Assembly (NCBI GenBank): GCA_004369045.1
Contig: ML213530.1
Coordinates: 71,133 to 135,132 of the forward strand
Length of the DNA stretch: 64,000 bases
Reading direction: 5' to 3'
From: Heliocybe sulcata
Taxonomy: Eukaryota; Basidiomycota; Agaricomycetes; Gloeophyllales; Gloeophyllaceae
The position numbers and the translations under genes were made by a program. The notes below the pieces were generated by a model. It worked only from the letters and a program-made list of their open reading frames with translations. It did not search any database and had not been told where the DNA came from. Shown in pieces: positions 24,912-36,300 of this stretch. Numbering within the stretch: position 1 is the stretch's first letter; each line of letters begins with the position of its first letter.

Positions 24912-25192
24912 GTCGGTTGCAGTGACGGAAAAGCGAAGGTGAATAATGGGGGTGAAAGATGGATTGATATTCTGGGGACCGTTTATATAGGGTTAGTGGT
25001 TGAAGGCGGCGGCAGAAGGGTCCGAGTCTCAGTTTCCTTTTCGCGACACCGACCCTAACAACGCGCGCGTGACGTCACGCGTCCAAGCGCGTAACAGCCA
25101 TGTATTTCCGTGACAATTCTCACCAATTTCTCAATATTTCCCAGCAGCCTCCTAAATGCCCTGCCATCAAGCCATACCCAAATAACGTAGGG
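24912..25192. other. Intergenic
   Basis: About 280 bases holding the promoter of the charged-protein gene and the 3' flank of the protease gene. A GC-rich patch at 25,050-25,090 contains two GCGCGTGACG-like motifs. Confidence 0.4.
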
Positions 25193-27573
25193 CTAGATGG
25201 AACCGAACAGCTCCTTCAACTTCACAAAATCAGGTGTGCCCAGACCCGTGATGGCATCCCAGCCTTCAGTGGCGTTAAACCCGGGCGTGCCACATCCGGG
25301 ATTGTTTCCCAGCAAAATATCGGTGAATCCTGAGAGTGTATTAGTCACTGTACCTGGGGCCCGATGGATGCAATGGTTTACCGGATACTCCGATGGTATA
25401 CAAGAGCGGATTCAGCCAGCCCAGAGAGGGGCGACCGTTCGCAATACGATAATCGTTCAGCAAGGCGACGATGCTGGCGAACGTCGGAGAACTAGCAGAA
25501 GTGCCGCCCACGGACTCTACTTCCCCTGCAACGACGACCTGGAACCTGTCTCGGAAGTAAGCACCTCTTGGCTTGCGATGCCAGCAGACTCACCCGTAGC
25601 CTTGGGCGCTCACATCAGGCACTGCACGACCCGCAGGACTGCCAATCAATCAGAAAAATGCACCTATCTGCCATGGCATCAGACCTACTAATACAGACCG
25701 GCGTAGGTCGATCCAAGCTTCGCCAAGAACGGGGGGACGGCCGCGGCTTGCCACACAGGCCTCTCAAAATACCTCGAAAATCCTCCTTGCGAGAAGTACA
25801 CGCCCTTCTCCGGAGCGATCTGGTATGTCGCACCAACCTATATGAACAGTCTCAGCTTGCGGGTTACTGCACCTTCAACCGGACGAAACAAACCCCGGTG
25901 ATGTAAGGGCACGTTGCGGGGAACACCTATATTCGCGCCATTCCGTCCATATCAGCAACAACCCAGGCGACTCTGAAAGTTGAAGGCTCACTGGTTGGAA
26001 GATAGTTCTATTGGTACCATCGTTTGTCTGGCAGGTGCCGGCTCCTACCTGTTCACATATCGCAGGTGATTCAGCGGATCAGGGCTGCAATGTGGGCACC
26101 CGGTACTTACGCCACCATCACCGCTTGAGAACATGACGGAACTGCCTCGTGCCGACAACTGGGCGAACATGCCGCAAACCCGGCTGAAAACCTATTGAAC
26201 TCACGTAGCCAACAGAAAAGGATACCAAGATACCTACACTGCCCATTCATAGGGGAAGGTCTGCCTGGACGTAAAAACTCAGCCTCAGTGTCAGCGGCGT
26301 GCGGGGATCGGGCACTCACTCATCGCCTCCGTAACTCGTCGTGAACGCTTGCGGCAGCTCATCGTCCGGCAGAGTCAATATATACGATAACCAATCCAGG
26401 TATGGCTCGTCTCTCTGCGGAGGTGTCACCGAATCGTTAATTGTCGGCGCCGTACCTGGAGTCGAGTAGTAGTAGTTCGGTGTGGGGTATGTCAAGCCTT
26501 CCGTGTATTGCACGTCTAGGTCTGCTTCGACGCCCGGGAGGCTCTGATCATTCAGCCCTCCATCCACAGAGACCACTGTCACATTGGTCCCCACAGCATC
26601 TGGACGGAATTGGGTGAAGAAGGACTGTAGAACGGTCAGAGTCGATTTATACAGTATGACGGATCAATACAGCATTACCTGGAGGTCCGCAAAGTTTACG
26701 TACTATGTAGACGGAATCAGCACGGACGTATGGACAAGGCAGAAGACCCCTGCCATACTTGCTCCATCCAGCAACGCCTATCTTGTTCCCCTTATCCGCC
26801 GCTTGGGGCGTATACCCTGCGGTACGATACAATGCCTGCAAACATGCCGGCGTCACAGTCGTATTGCAGCTGAGGGGAATATCCTGTCCCGCGGGCCCCT
26901 TGACTGTAGAACCCTCGATGGTCCCCGTAGCAGGCAACGCAGCATCCAACATGTACGTCGCGCGCATCGCCTTCATCCTATCAAACATTGTCGTCGGGTG
27001 GACCAAGTCAATATGGGCGTGCAGCTCTCGCGGCAGGCTGTAGGAGAGCGTGCGGACGACCTGTTCGCCTGTAGAGCCGTGCTGGTAAGTGCGGTACGAG
27101 GCGGAGAGCATGTATTCCACTGTGGAGACCGGAACGGACAGGGCGAGCCAGTCTTTGGCCTGGGAATAGTGGACGGAGCTGATATCTACACCGTTCGCGA
27201 GGAGCCACCCATTGACTGCTGCGTGGGTAGACTCGTGAGGAGCTGCGAACTCTTCTACCTCCCTGAAGCCCCATCAAAATTCACCGCAGAGACGCGTTGA
27301 ATACAAACCTCACCTCTTCGACAAGTGTTGTCCGTATTTCGTATGGAATGGGTCGCTGATTTCATGCAGGACAGAGATCAGATCTTCGAACCCACCCTGC
27401 TTCAGCCCGATCTTGAGGTCGATGGTATAATCAGCAGGAGGCGCGCCGACGTCAACCCAGCCCTCCGGAACAGAGACCCAGCTATGCTTGACAGCCGCAT
27501 CACCATGCGAAACAGCTACAGCAGAGGCGCCCACAGCCATGCAGCAGGCAGTCAACACCAGAATGGAACGCAT
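25193..27573 (-). CDS. Secreted sedolisin-family (S53) serine peptidase
   Basis: Acid-active serine-carboxyl peptidase of the S53 family, secreted as a zymogen. Start at 27573: [20 protein letters not shown] is a signal peptide. The activation prodomain follows, with [33 protein letters not shown] and [20 protein letters not shown]. The peptidase unit begins near [20 protein letters not shown]. It carries the Glu/Asp pair in [14 protein letters not shown], the oxyanion Asp in [10 protein letters not shown], and the catalytic Ser in [21 protein letters not shown] calcium site follows in [20 protein letters not shown] and [11 protein letters not shown]. All catalytic residues are present. The stop is at 25193-25195. 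About a dozen short introns. The length of about 560-590 residues is usual for Agaricomycete sedolisins. It probably degrades extracellular protein. Confidence 0.93.
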
Positions 27574-28128
27574 AGTGACTGGCCCTCAGATAGGTACGTC
27601 TCGCACCAAGGGTCCTTTTGTACCAAACCCCAGCGGGCCTACATCGGCCTAATCGCGATAACAAGTTGAATACTTATCTGTCAGGCAACTTCTTGTGCCT
27701 AAAGAGCATGCTTCAGCGCCGTTATGTTTAGCTGCGAGAATTCATATCACGTACCAGACAGGAGCTGTTCACCACAACGCTCACGGCCCGGGCCTCACTG
27801 TGCCAATCACAGATCAGTGATTGTATGATTCAGTGTCTCCGACAGCACTAATCCTCCAACTGGACGAGTAGTAAGACAGGAACCAAGATGCAATTGCAGA
27901 CACTGTAGCAAGACGGAGTCCATACAGCTAATATATAACCACGCACGAAGTATCTGCTAGGTGGTTGTTCTTGATGGCGAGTCTGCACTGGATATATAAT
28001 AACGCCTTCAACTCTCCTCCTCATTCCTCCCACAATGCGAATAAATAAGACACGAGACACGTAGATGGATCTAACAACCTGATTAGGCAGGGGAGCGAAG
28101 ATCATAGGAGACAACTTACACAAAATCA
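27574..28128. other. Intergenic, protease promoter side
   Basis: About 555 bases between the protease start and the eRF1 3' region. No coding region is supported. The stretch 27,940-28,060 is locally AT-rich with a tatatAATA-like run at about 27,991, which cannot be tied to a gene. Confidence 0.45.
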
Positions 28129-28383
28129 TTAGCTTCTCATGTGGATGCTCCTCCCTATTATTTTCACGGCGCTGTTGCGTACTACGCCATGCGACAACAC
28201 CTGGCGTGCGTCCTTGCCATCAGACGGACCAACCTCGCGCAAGAGTTCTTTGCCGTCCGGGTACACCTTCACCATCCCGACTGGCTTCTTCCCAACCTCC
28301 TCAACCACCCCTCCCTCCGCCTCGCCCGGCGTAACCCTACCGACGACCCCAGGCGAGGCTCCTGAACGGAGCCCACACAACCG
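28129..28383 (-). other. 84-codon open extension in frame behind the eRF1 stop
   Basis: Directly after the eRF1 UGA (28384-28386) the same frame stays open for 84 sense codons and closes with TAA at 28129-28131. The translation is Gly/Val/Lys-rich (for example VVEEVGKKPVGMVKVYPDGK). Codon third positions are mostly G or C in its first two thirds, like neighbouring coding sequence. There is no ATG near its start. It could be a chance frame within the 3' untranslated region or a readthrough extension. The first base after the stop is C, the context most prone to UGA readthrough. Confidence 0.3.
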
Positions 28384-29860
28384 TCAGATGTCATCGTCAT
28401 CCGAGTAGAACTCGTCTTCCTCCTGATCATCCACCGACTGCAGGTTCTCAAAATCGACTTTGTACCGCAGCAGACCACCAATCCCACCAAAGCCCTTCAC
28501 GAACTGCGCACCCTCCTGCGACTTGTTCGTCACAAACTCGAGGTTCGCACCGAACTCGCGGTACTTGTCCGCGAACCACTCAAGCAGCGGCTGCGGCTCT
28601 TCCGCCTGCTCCATCTCCAAGCCGGTCGACTTGTCAACGAACTTCTCCCGGTCCTTCTCCTGCTCCTTGTTCACGTGCACAACGATGATGTCCCCTGCTG
28701 CATTGCGCAGAACGTAGCGCGTAATGTCCAGATTCTCGTAGACGACGAGCGTCTCGACGGCACCGAGCTCAAGCGCCTTTAGCGTGTCGTCCACACCGTA
28801 GCAGTACTTGCCAGTGTCCTGGCTGATCTCGTCAAAGTAGCGCTGGATCAGCTTCTTCTCCTGAACGAACTTGACGTTCGCGAGCGCCTCAGCGGCAAGG
28901 TCGATGGCCTGGTTGAAGCCGTTCTCGCCACCGTAACTGACGTCGACAACCTTGATGACCTTCGCCGCCAATCGCGGGTCGAACATGTCACTCTGGCTGA
29001 GCTCGGTCTTGAAATCGGCGCTACCCGCGAGCACAAGCCCGGTGACGTTAACCTTGTCGTTCGTGATGTAGTGCTGAACGGCCAGCTCCGCAACCTTGCG
29101 CACATAGTTGTGGCGCTTCTCGTCACGCAGACGGGAGAAACGAAGCGCAGACTGCCCACCACGGCCGTGCTTCTTGGGCAGGTCCACGGTGAACTTGTGG
29201 ATCACCTCGCGAGTGTTGCCTGCGACTGTACCAAAGAGTGTACCGTTACCGTCCATGACAATGAACCCAAACTTGGAGTCGGATTCGAGTAGCTCCTGGA
29301 GGGCCTCCGTATGGAACTTGTTGTCGCAGAGGTAAAGTGAGCTGCCCGCCCGTGTTAGAGCACATCATCGGGAGTTCAGCGGGACACATACGTGTTGATG
29401 GGCTTGTGAGGTTCGAAATCGAAGGATACCTTCTTTTCCTTGCCCTCGTCCGTTAGGATAGTACCGACGAAAAGCACAAGACCATTTGGCGGCACTCGAT
29501 TGTACAATTTCAGTCTTTGCTGAGTACTTGTGATGGCCGCAAGTACGGATAGCCTATTGACACGGGATTTAATGTTGGACGCAGTACCGTACTCCTGCGT
29601 CAACATGGCCGATACACGGGAGATTTGATCCTGAACCGAGCCCTCAGAACGATGTAACTGAGTATAGCATGAGCAACGCACCTTTGGCGGAATGATCAGA
29701 CTGATCATGGAAGTACCAGCACTAGAGCACATCAACCGGTCAATGCGTCGCCTCTTCCCATCGCTGCACGATACCCTCACCCCCTGGCTGAATCAAGGCT
29801 CTTGATGAGCTTCTTGATCTTCCACATCTGAATATTCTGCTCTGCTGCATCTTGACTCAT
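28384..29860 (-). CDS. SUP45: Eukaryotic peptide chain release factor 1
   Basis: eRF1, the protein that reads all three stop codons in the ribosomal A site and triggers peptide release with eRF3. Exons join from 29860: [36 protein letters not shown], then [20 protein letters not shown] followed by [10 protein letters not shown] (the NIKS stop-decoding motif). Next come [40 protein letters not shown], and [20 protein letters not shown] (the GGQ hydrolysis loop). The eRF3-binding domain ends [15 protein letters not shown]. Length of about 435 residues is normal. The stop is UGA followed by C. An 84-codon open frame continues behind it. Reverse-strand neighbours are the protease and, divergently, pop7. 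Confidence 0.97.
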
Positions 29861-30062
29861 GCTGGGCTACTCGTTCTCGTTCCCAGACCGACGGCGACAG
29901 AGGGGCCCTGGTGAAGGTCAGGATCAAGCTGTCCCTTCAAATTTCAACGTATATGCGCTCCGTCATACTCCCGATTTGGCAGTTAGATAGGGGCAGTGTT
30001 GTCGGTCCGTGGCCCGTGTGGCGCAGAGCTGTGGCCACACTTGTACTTTGACGTGCTCTTTC
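29861..30062. promoter_or_regulatory. Bidirectional promoter, eRF1 / pop7
   Basis: 202 bases separate the start codons of the divergent eRF1 and pop7 genes. Both are housekeeping RNA or translation factors. A shared promoter is inferred from spacing; no TATA box is seen. Confidence 0.55.
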
Positions 30063-30812
30063 ATGGACTCTGACTCTCCGAATGCTGGTGTATCAGCCCA
30101 GGATGCCTCTATGACTGAAGTTTCCAGAGCCCGTGCGAATACAACCGAGCCGCATGACGAGTCAGCCAAGGAGCCTGATGCTTTGAAGCGAAACCTGGGG
30201 TACAAAATCAGGAAACTCAATCCGAGACGACCATTTCCTACTGTGCCAACTTCTGTATCTGCTACTGGCCCCCGTTCCGCGCATACAGAAGGCAAAAACC
30301 ATATATGCATTTCGCGTAAGACACCGCTGGGCGCGTATTTACGTCGCTGTAAAGATGCCATTATAAAGGACGGGTTCGTTATATGATATCTTCAACTCTC
30401 CGTGATCTGACGTCCTACGCACAGGTATAAGACGCTGCACCTTAGCGCCATGGGCGCAGCCATACCGCATCTGCTCTTGTTGGCCACGTCTCTCCCCGAG
30501 ATCCTTCCCTACAGCCCAGACGAGATACACACGGAGGTGCTGGCAGGGACAGTAGAAGTGCAGGACGAACTTATACCGGATGATGAAGACGAAGACATCA
30601 CGTACCGTACGAGAGGCAAGTCAAGTCTGAGTATCGTGATCAGAATTGGTGAGGGGGACCCGGAAGAGGCACCACGGGTAAGTAATGGGAAGGGAAAGGG
30701 AAAAAGGGTCGCTGGAGCGCAGGGCGGCGGGGATTGGAAGAAGACGACCCAGGAGAAGGCTGGTGAGGGTATGGTGGTGTTCCAGGAGCCAGAGCAGGAT
30801 GAGGTGCGCTAA
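30063..30812 (+). CDS. POP7: RNase P/MRP subunit Pop7 (Rpp20), Alba fold
   Basis: RNA-binding Alba-family subunit of ribonucleases P and MRP, which pairs with Pop6/Rpp25 on the P3 stem of the RNA. The start is taken at 30063 (MDSDSPNAGV); an in-frame upstream ATG at 30009 is possible. The Alba core is split by one intron at about 30,369-30,422: KNHICISRKTPLGAYLRRCK, DAIIKDG, then YKTLHLSAMGAAIPHLLLLA, TSLPEILPYSPDEIHTEVLA and GTVEVQDELIPDDEDED. The C-terminal strand is SSLSIVIRIGEGDPEEAP, followed by a lysine/glycine-rich tail. The pattern of an isolated KTP(L)..Y..RC and a late acidic E-V-Q-D-E-L segment matches Rpp20. Size of about 230 residues is longer than human Rpp20 (140) because of the disordered ends. 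Confidence 0.85.
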
Positions 30813-31222
30813 CCTTGAGTAGTATCCTGTCAGTATGAATGCTGTACCTTGCTTCCTGTACACTCTCCATGCTTGTTGTCTCTGATCAGATGTTTAGTGG
30901 CAGCTTATGCGTCACCGCAGTCCGCCCCATGGAATGTCATGTGTATGCGGTACTGTCTGGGGAGGTTGCTTCGTGCTCGATTTTCACCATCCTTCTTGCA
31001 TCCTACTAGTAATAGGCCAACTTCGCACAGGCAGAATCCTGTACGATGGCATAGCCACTGTCAATCGCACCGCCACCCGGCATGGCGCTTACGCGCGTGC
31101 GGCATATTCCGGCGCCACTTCTACAAGAGTCACGCCTTGGCAGCTCCCACTTTCTCCTCACTACCACCACCATCTGCTTGCGAGTCGCCTCTTACTTCAA
31201 AGTAATCTAACACTCGCCAGCG
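30813..31222. other. Intergenic
   Basis: 410 bases between two plus-strand genes, rich in CT before the next start. Overlapping frames at 30,849-31,368 have no recognisable product. Confidence 0.5.
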
Positions 31223-32605
31223 ATGCAACTAGCATCGCACGGGCTGCGAGGCCTCCCCGGCCAGGCCGCATCCCGCTGGCTATCGACCGGGGGACCTTCG
31301 ACAAGGTCCATCCATATACCGTCCATACCACGGACGACACATACGACACCACCCGGATTAGCACATAAGTTACTCTCGACTACCCGTTCACTTCTTTCTG
31401 GCTTCGTCGGCCACCTTACCACTCCTGGTACACTGCGAGGAGCGCATGGTGTGCCCTCGCGTTCGCTGCATTCTGCGCGACCGCAGACGATCCAGCAGCG
31501 GCTCTCTCTGCCTTCGAGGTATGCGCTCTCGACGCCTTTGCATGCTCCGAGGCTTCCGAAACCTCCGGTGGTGCCGAGGAGCACCACGCAGGTTGGCCTT
31601 GGGGCAGCGAGGAACTTCTCGACTGCCCGCCCGATCTTCCAGAATCTAGTGCAGAACGTTCCCATCGCGGGGCGGTCGCTGTACGAGGCGGATTGGGAGA
31701 TCAGGATGCCTGAGCTGGAGAAGGCGAAGATGGGCAAGGCGAAGGAGATGAAGGAGGTGAAGAAGGGCAAGGAGATGATGAAGCCCAAGCAGAAGAAGGA
31801 GAGGAAGGACAAGGCTGCGAAGAAGGGAGAGGAGCTCGAGCGCTACTTCCCTGCTCCCTCCGTTGAGGACGTGGTCACCTACCTGTACGTTCCCCTTGCG
31901 CCGACCCCGACTTCCCGTATGCCCCTCCAGGCCTCGGGCGCGCCCTCCCGCTTCTTGCCTTTAGACACGCTCGCCTCCCTGCACAACGGCCATGAACTTC
32001 ATTCCCTGCGTGTCTCGTCGCTGTTCATGCGGCTCGACCAGGCCAAGGTCTGGGAGCGCGGGGCGAGCACGTCTGCGTATGGCGACCCGAGCGGCGTGTG
32101 TGCCGTGTTGAAAGTCGAGTTTAAGGGCTGGACGGAGAGTATGGTCCGGGGTGTCATTGGGGAGAGTGGCAGTGGGTGGTGCGAGATTGAGGAAGTGCGG
32201 AGAGGGGAAGAGGATGAGATGGATAGTGTGCTGTCGGATATGGAGATCAGCGAGGTGACGGAGACGGAGAGCGAGGACGAGATTCGTCATCCGTTCGAGC
32301 AGCCGCATATGGATCCCTCCCAGTCTTTCGTCTTGCCCACCCTGGACTTCTCCTCCTCGTTCTATGCTGCGTCCCGTCAGTCCGTCGCGCCGCCGCTCAC
32401 ACCCGTATCATCCGGCATCTCGACACCTACGTCCGACGTTCACTTCCCCTTGTCGCCGGTCACCAGCGACCACGAGCTGTTCTCGGACTTCAGCGATGCT
32501 GGCTCGGAGCGCAGTTTTAGCTCAGGGAGCTTTGTCCATGCTTCCCGTCCGAATGACTCCAGCTGGTATGGGTTGGGAGAAGAGCCGAGAGAGAGTATGT
32601 TCTAA
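31223..32605 (+). CDS. Uncharacterised 460-residue protein, possibly organelle-targeted
   Basis: One uninterrupted exon, unusual in this intron-rich window. Not recognised. Residues 1-130 are rich in Ser, Arg, Pro, Thr and Leu with almost no acidic residues, as in mitochondrial presequences. A lysine/glutamate helix follows at about 165-205 (KAKMGKAKEMKEVKKGKEMM). A folded part then spans about 215-330: YFPAPSVEDVVTYLYVPLAP, FLPLDTLASLHNGHELHSLR, SLFMRLDQAKVWERG and AVLKVEFKGWTESMVRGVIG. The C-terminal 130 residues are Ser/Glu-rich and disordered. The stop is at 32603-32605. Codon usage is strongly G/C at third positions, as expected for a real gene. The targeting call is only by composition. 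Confidence 0.75.
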   Translation: MQLASHGLRGLPGQAASRWLSTGGPSTRSIHIPSIPRTTHTTPPGLAHKLLSTTRSLLSGFVGHLTTPGTLRGAHGVPSRSLHSARPQTIQQRLSLPSRYALSTPLHAPRLPKPPVVPRSTTQVGLGAARNFSTARPIFQNLVQNVPIAGRSLYEADWEIRMPELEKAKMGKAKEMKEVKKGKEMMKPKQKKERKDKAAKKGEELERYFPAPSVEDVVTYLYVPLAPTPTSRMPLQASGAPSRFLPLDTLASLHNGHELHSLRVSSLFMRLDQAKVWERGASTSAYGDPSGVCAVLKVEFKGWTESMVRGVIGESGSGWCEIEEVRRGEEDEMDSVLSDMEISEVTETESEDEIRHPFEQPHMDPSQSFVLPTLDFSSSFYAASRQSVAPPLTPVSSGISTPTSDVHFPLSPVTSDHELFSDFSDAGSERSFSSGSFVHASRPNDSSWYGLGEEPRESMF

Positions 32606-33343
32606 TGACCGTCATGTTTCCTTGTTTTCCTTATCTGAAGTTTCTGTACTGGAGGCCTTCTAGGCACTCGAATCACTCTCCTTGTTTTATACTTGTCTCC
32701 GTTTTACCTACCTGTACTTGTCGTGCGTGCGTTGTATTCGTCTAAATATATGGAAGTGGCTTTTGCATACGACGCGTTTTTTTGTTTGAGGAGACTCCTC
32801 AAAGTACTGTAGTCGACGCGAAGTATCACGTGCTTCCGCCTGTTGTCGTCATTTGTGCTTCCTGGGACCTGAACTTGTCCTGAACCCATCTTGCGATACT
32901 TGATATATGGACAGAGACCTGCTGAATATGGATCTTTTACCTTTCACATGCCCTTTCCCCCAATGTATATAAGACTCGCTGCTTGCGAAAGTGTGCTTCA
33001 TGTCTTTTCTCCCAGTTGTTTGTGACCTTTCTCGACTCCTGGCCAGCGGTCTTCTGGGCATGTCCTCGACACCACATCGAGGGACGCGGATGCAATGTTC
33101 TATAATATTATGAGTTCATGATTGAAGATTCAGAAATAGGATTGCGGGGTAGAGCACGGGAACCCATCATTGAGTTCCGTCATACCTGTCTTCGTGCCTG
33201 ACCTGCTACAGCACCACCACTTCCGAAATGCGTCTTCTTTACGAGGACTCCTTCTTTACTACTCCTGAAGCACGCCCTGCTCTTCCTCCTGAGTCTCTCT
33301 TGAAGCGCTTGGTTCAGTGTCTATGCCAGGATCCTAGCCCGCC
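32606..33343. other. Intergenic
   Basis: 738 bases between plus-strand genes. A candidate TATA-like run (gtatataaga, about 32,964) lies some 380 bases before the next start. Minus-strand open frames here show no domain. Confidence 0.5.
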
Positions 33344-36300
33344 ATGTCCATCAACCCGTCCAAGGCCAACAGTAGCACTACAAAGACCTTCCTCACCTCC
33401 CTCATCACCAATCTCGGTATTCTCGCTGTCGAAGTCGGCGCATTCACGGTCTTGAAGCAGCGTCTCGGGCGGATATATACCCCACGAACGTATTTGCCAC
33501 CTCCTGAGTGAGTCGCAGACACTTCAGCGGCACATCATTGGCAGGACTGAGAGGGAATTGTGACAGTAAGCGATCCAACGAGCTTCCACCTGGGGTTTGG
33601 AGATGGATACCTGCAACGCTAAATTCTCCAGCCGAGGAAATTGTACCGGTCCCGCAATACCCTCTAGCGGTATACCTGACTAATACATTTGTGTATCAGG
33701 TTCACAAGAATGGCTTGGACGCCTACCTCTTCCTGCGCTTCCTCAAATTCCTGATCGCCATCTTCGGCGTATTTTGGATATCGACATGGATCGTGCTCTT
33801 ACCTGTAGAAGTTGCCGGCGTCGACACTCAGAATCGTACAGGACTGGATAAATATCAATGGGGAAAGTGAGCTCTTCATCCCCGCCGTGGTATGACTTCC
33901 ACCTTACCAGCGAGTCACGTAGCGTCGCATCCCAACCCGAGCGCTATGCCGCACACATAGTCATGGTCTACCTCTTAACGTGTAAGCATCGTACAATCCT
34001 TCCTGTGATACTCCCAATTGAAGATAGCTCTGCGCACCAGGCTTCGTATTGTACATGGTCCGCCGGGAAATGTTCCAATTCGTCCACATGCGGCACCAGT
34101 TCCTCATCAGCAAGTCGCATTCCCGCTTGGCACAAGCCCGCACTGTTTTGATCACAAACCTACCCGACGAACTTGCGAATGACCACGACCTCCGCCAATT
34201 TTGTTCCTTTGTCCCTGGTGGAGTGGAGAGGATCTGGATTTACTGCGATTCGCGGGTGCGTGTTCTTCCTGCCTTCTGTAATGTAACCCCTTCTGATAGA
34301 ACAGAATTATGGACGGGGTACGTAGGACTTGAACAAGAAATTCGAGGCTCGCCAGAAAGCCTGCAAGACCCTCGAGTCTGCATCCTCGAAGCTCATTCGT
34401 GCTGCGACCAAAGAGTGGGCGCGCAGGCAGAAGGCACAACATAAACTGGCCAAGAAAGTGCGCAAGCCGAAAGACGTGGAAAAGGCCGAGCGATATGCGC
34501 AGGAAGATGGGTTCGATGCCAATGCGTTGATTGCACCGCCGCCAAGTCAGGAATTTCTCGGTGATTTGGTGCCGGAAAATAAGAGGCCGAAGCATAGGCT
34601 TGGGGTACTTGGGAAGGTAGGGCTTGGGAGGAAGGTGGATACTATCGAGTGGTGTAAAGTGAGTCTTTGCTATGGGTAGTCCGTGGTATATGACCGCTAA
34701 CGACGGGTTTATATATAGGAAGAAATTTCTCGGCTTAATAACGAGATCGAGGAAGGGAGGCGGACGTTGGGGGAGCGCAAATCGTTAGGATCTGCGTTTG
34801 TGCAATGCAACCTGCAAATTGGAGCGCATGTTCTTGCGCAATGCGTTAGTTACCATGAGGTTAGTCTTCTCTTACAACGCTAGACGTCGGGATTGATAAT
34901 GCTGGCGGATATCTGACAGCCGCTACTCATGGGCGACAAGTACATTGAGGTGTGTCAATACTGTGCTTCTTGCAGGACAAAAATGTGTTGGTTGACTGGA
35001 TGAGCACGCTAGGTTTCACCGAAGGACATGATCTGGTCTAATCTCGACGTATGTCCATCACACAAATCATTATCCGACCTAGATATTCAGATTGCGGCAC
35101 TATAATCAGGATAATGCCTACGAGACACGGGCACGGTACATTGTTTCCCTAGCCGCAACCGTGGGCCTCATCATCGCCTGGGCGGCGCCAGTAGCGTTCG
35201 TCGGAACCATAAGCAATATTGACGGCTTATGTTCGCGGTTGCCATGGGTGAGATGGGTATGTGACGGTATGTGCATGCTGACATTCCTCTTTGGAATGCG
35301 CCGTTTTGAAGTAAGCTTCGGAAGCTCCGACTCCCGTACCCGGTATCATTTCGGGAGTGCTGCCCCCTGTCTTTTTGGCGCTGTTGATGATCGTGCTTCC
35401 GTTTATTCTTCGCGGTAAGTACCTTCGTCCTCGCGTATGCTGCTCGCCCGCTGACATGGAGGTATTCGTGTAGCCCTAGCGTGGTTCGAGTGTATACCGC
35501 GCTATTCGTTCTTGGAAGTGAGCGTGTATAAGCGGTACTATGCTTTTTTGGTTATGTGAGTCCTTTCTTGCTTCCAGAGCAAGGTGATGATACTCATTGT
35601 TATTCAGTCATGGATTCCTGATCGTGACGCTGAGCTCAGCGATCACATCCACTATCACAGACGTAGGCCGCGCCTAGCTACGCTATATCTACGAAAAGTG
35701 ATACTGAAAATGACGGGATAATGGATAGATCATAACGAACCCCACAACTGCTGTCGAGAACCTCTCACGCCGGCTGCCCGACGCCTCTATATTCTTCCTT
35801 ACCTTTATAGGTGTGCACATTCGCTTTCCCGCGCAAGGTGCACCTCCGATGCTGACTGGCATTACTGGGTACAAGTTACGCAGGGCTTGACGGGCGCTGC
35901 AAGCGCTCTCATCCAGCTCGGCTCGCTCATTCTGCATTTCATAAGAAAATGGTTCTTGGGTCGGACACCGAGACAGGCGTATGGGGTAAGTGTCGTCATA
36001 TTTTCTTTGGCTCGTCTAATTTGATTTGGATGTGCAGGTAACGTTCTTGATGCCATCCGTAAGTACTATCTGCAGCCGCAGTATGTTTACCGCTGATAGT
36101 GATTGGCTACAGGCGAACTTTGGCACAGTCCTTCCTCGTATTTCGCTGCTGGCTACTATCGGCTTGGTCTATTCGGTACTGTCGCCGATCATTAACGGCC
36201 TAGCGACCGTTGCCTTCTTCCTCTTGTTCATTGCATGGAAATTTTGTAGGTTTTTTAGCGCTGGGTTTATCACGCTCTGGCTGACTGACGGTTGCAGTGC

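Noticed and set aside
30009-30062. Upstream ATG for pop7 at 30,009
   Set aside because: It adds 18 poorly conserved-looking residues and eats into the short divergent promoter; kept only as an alternative.
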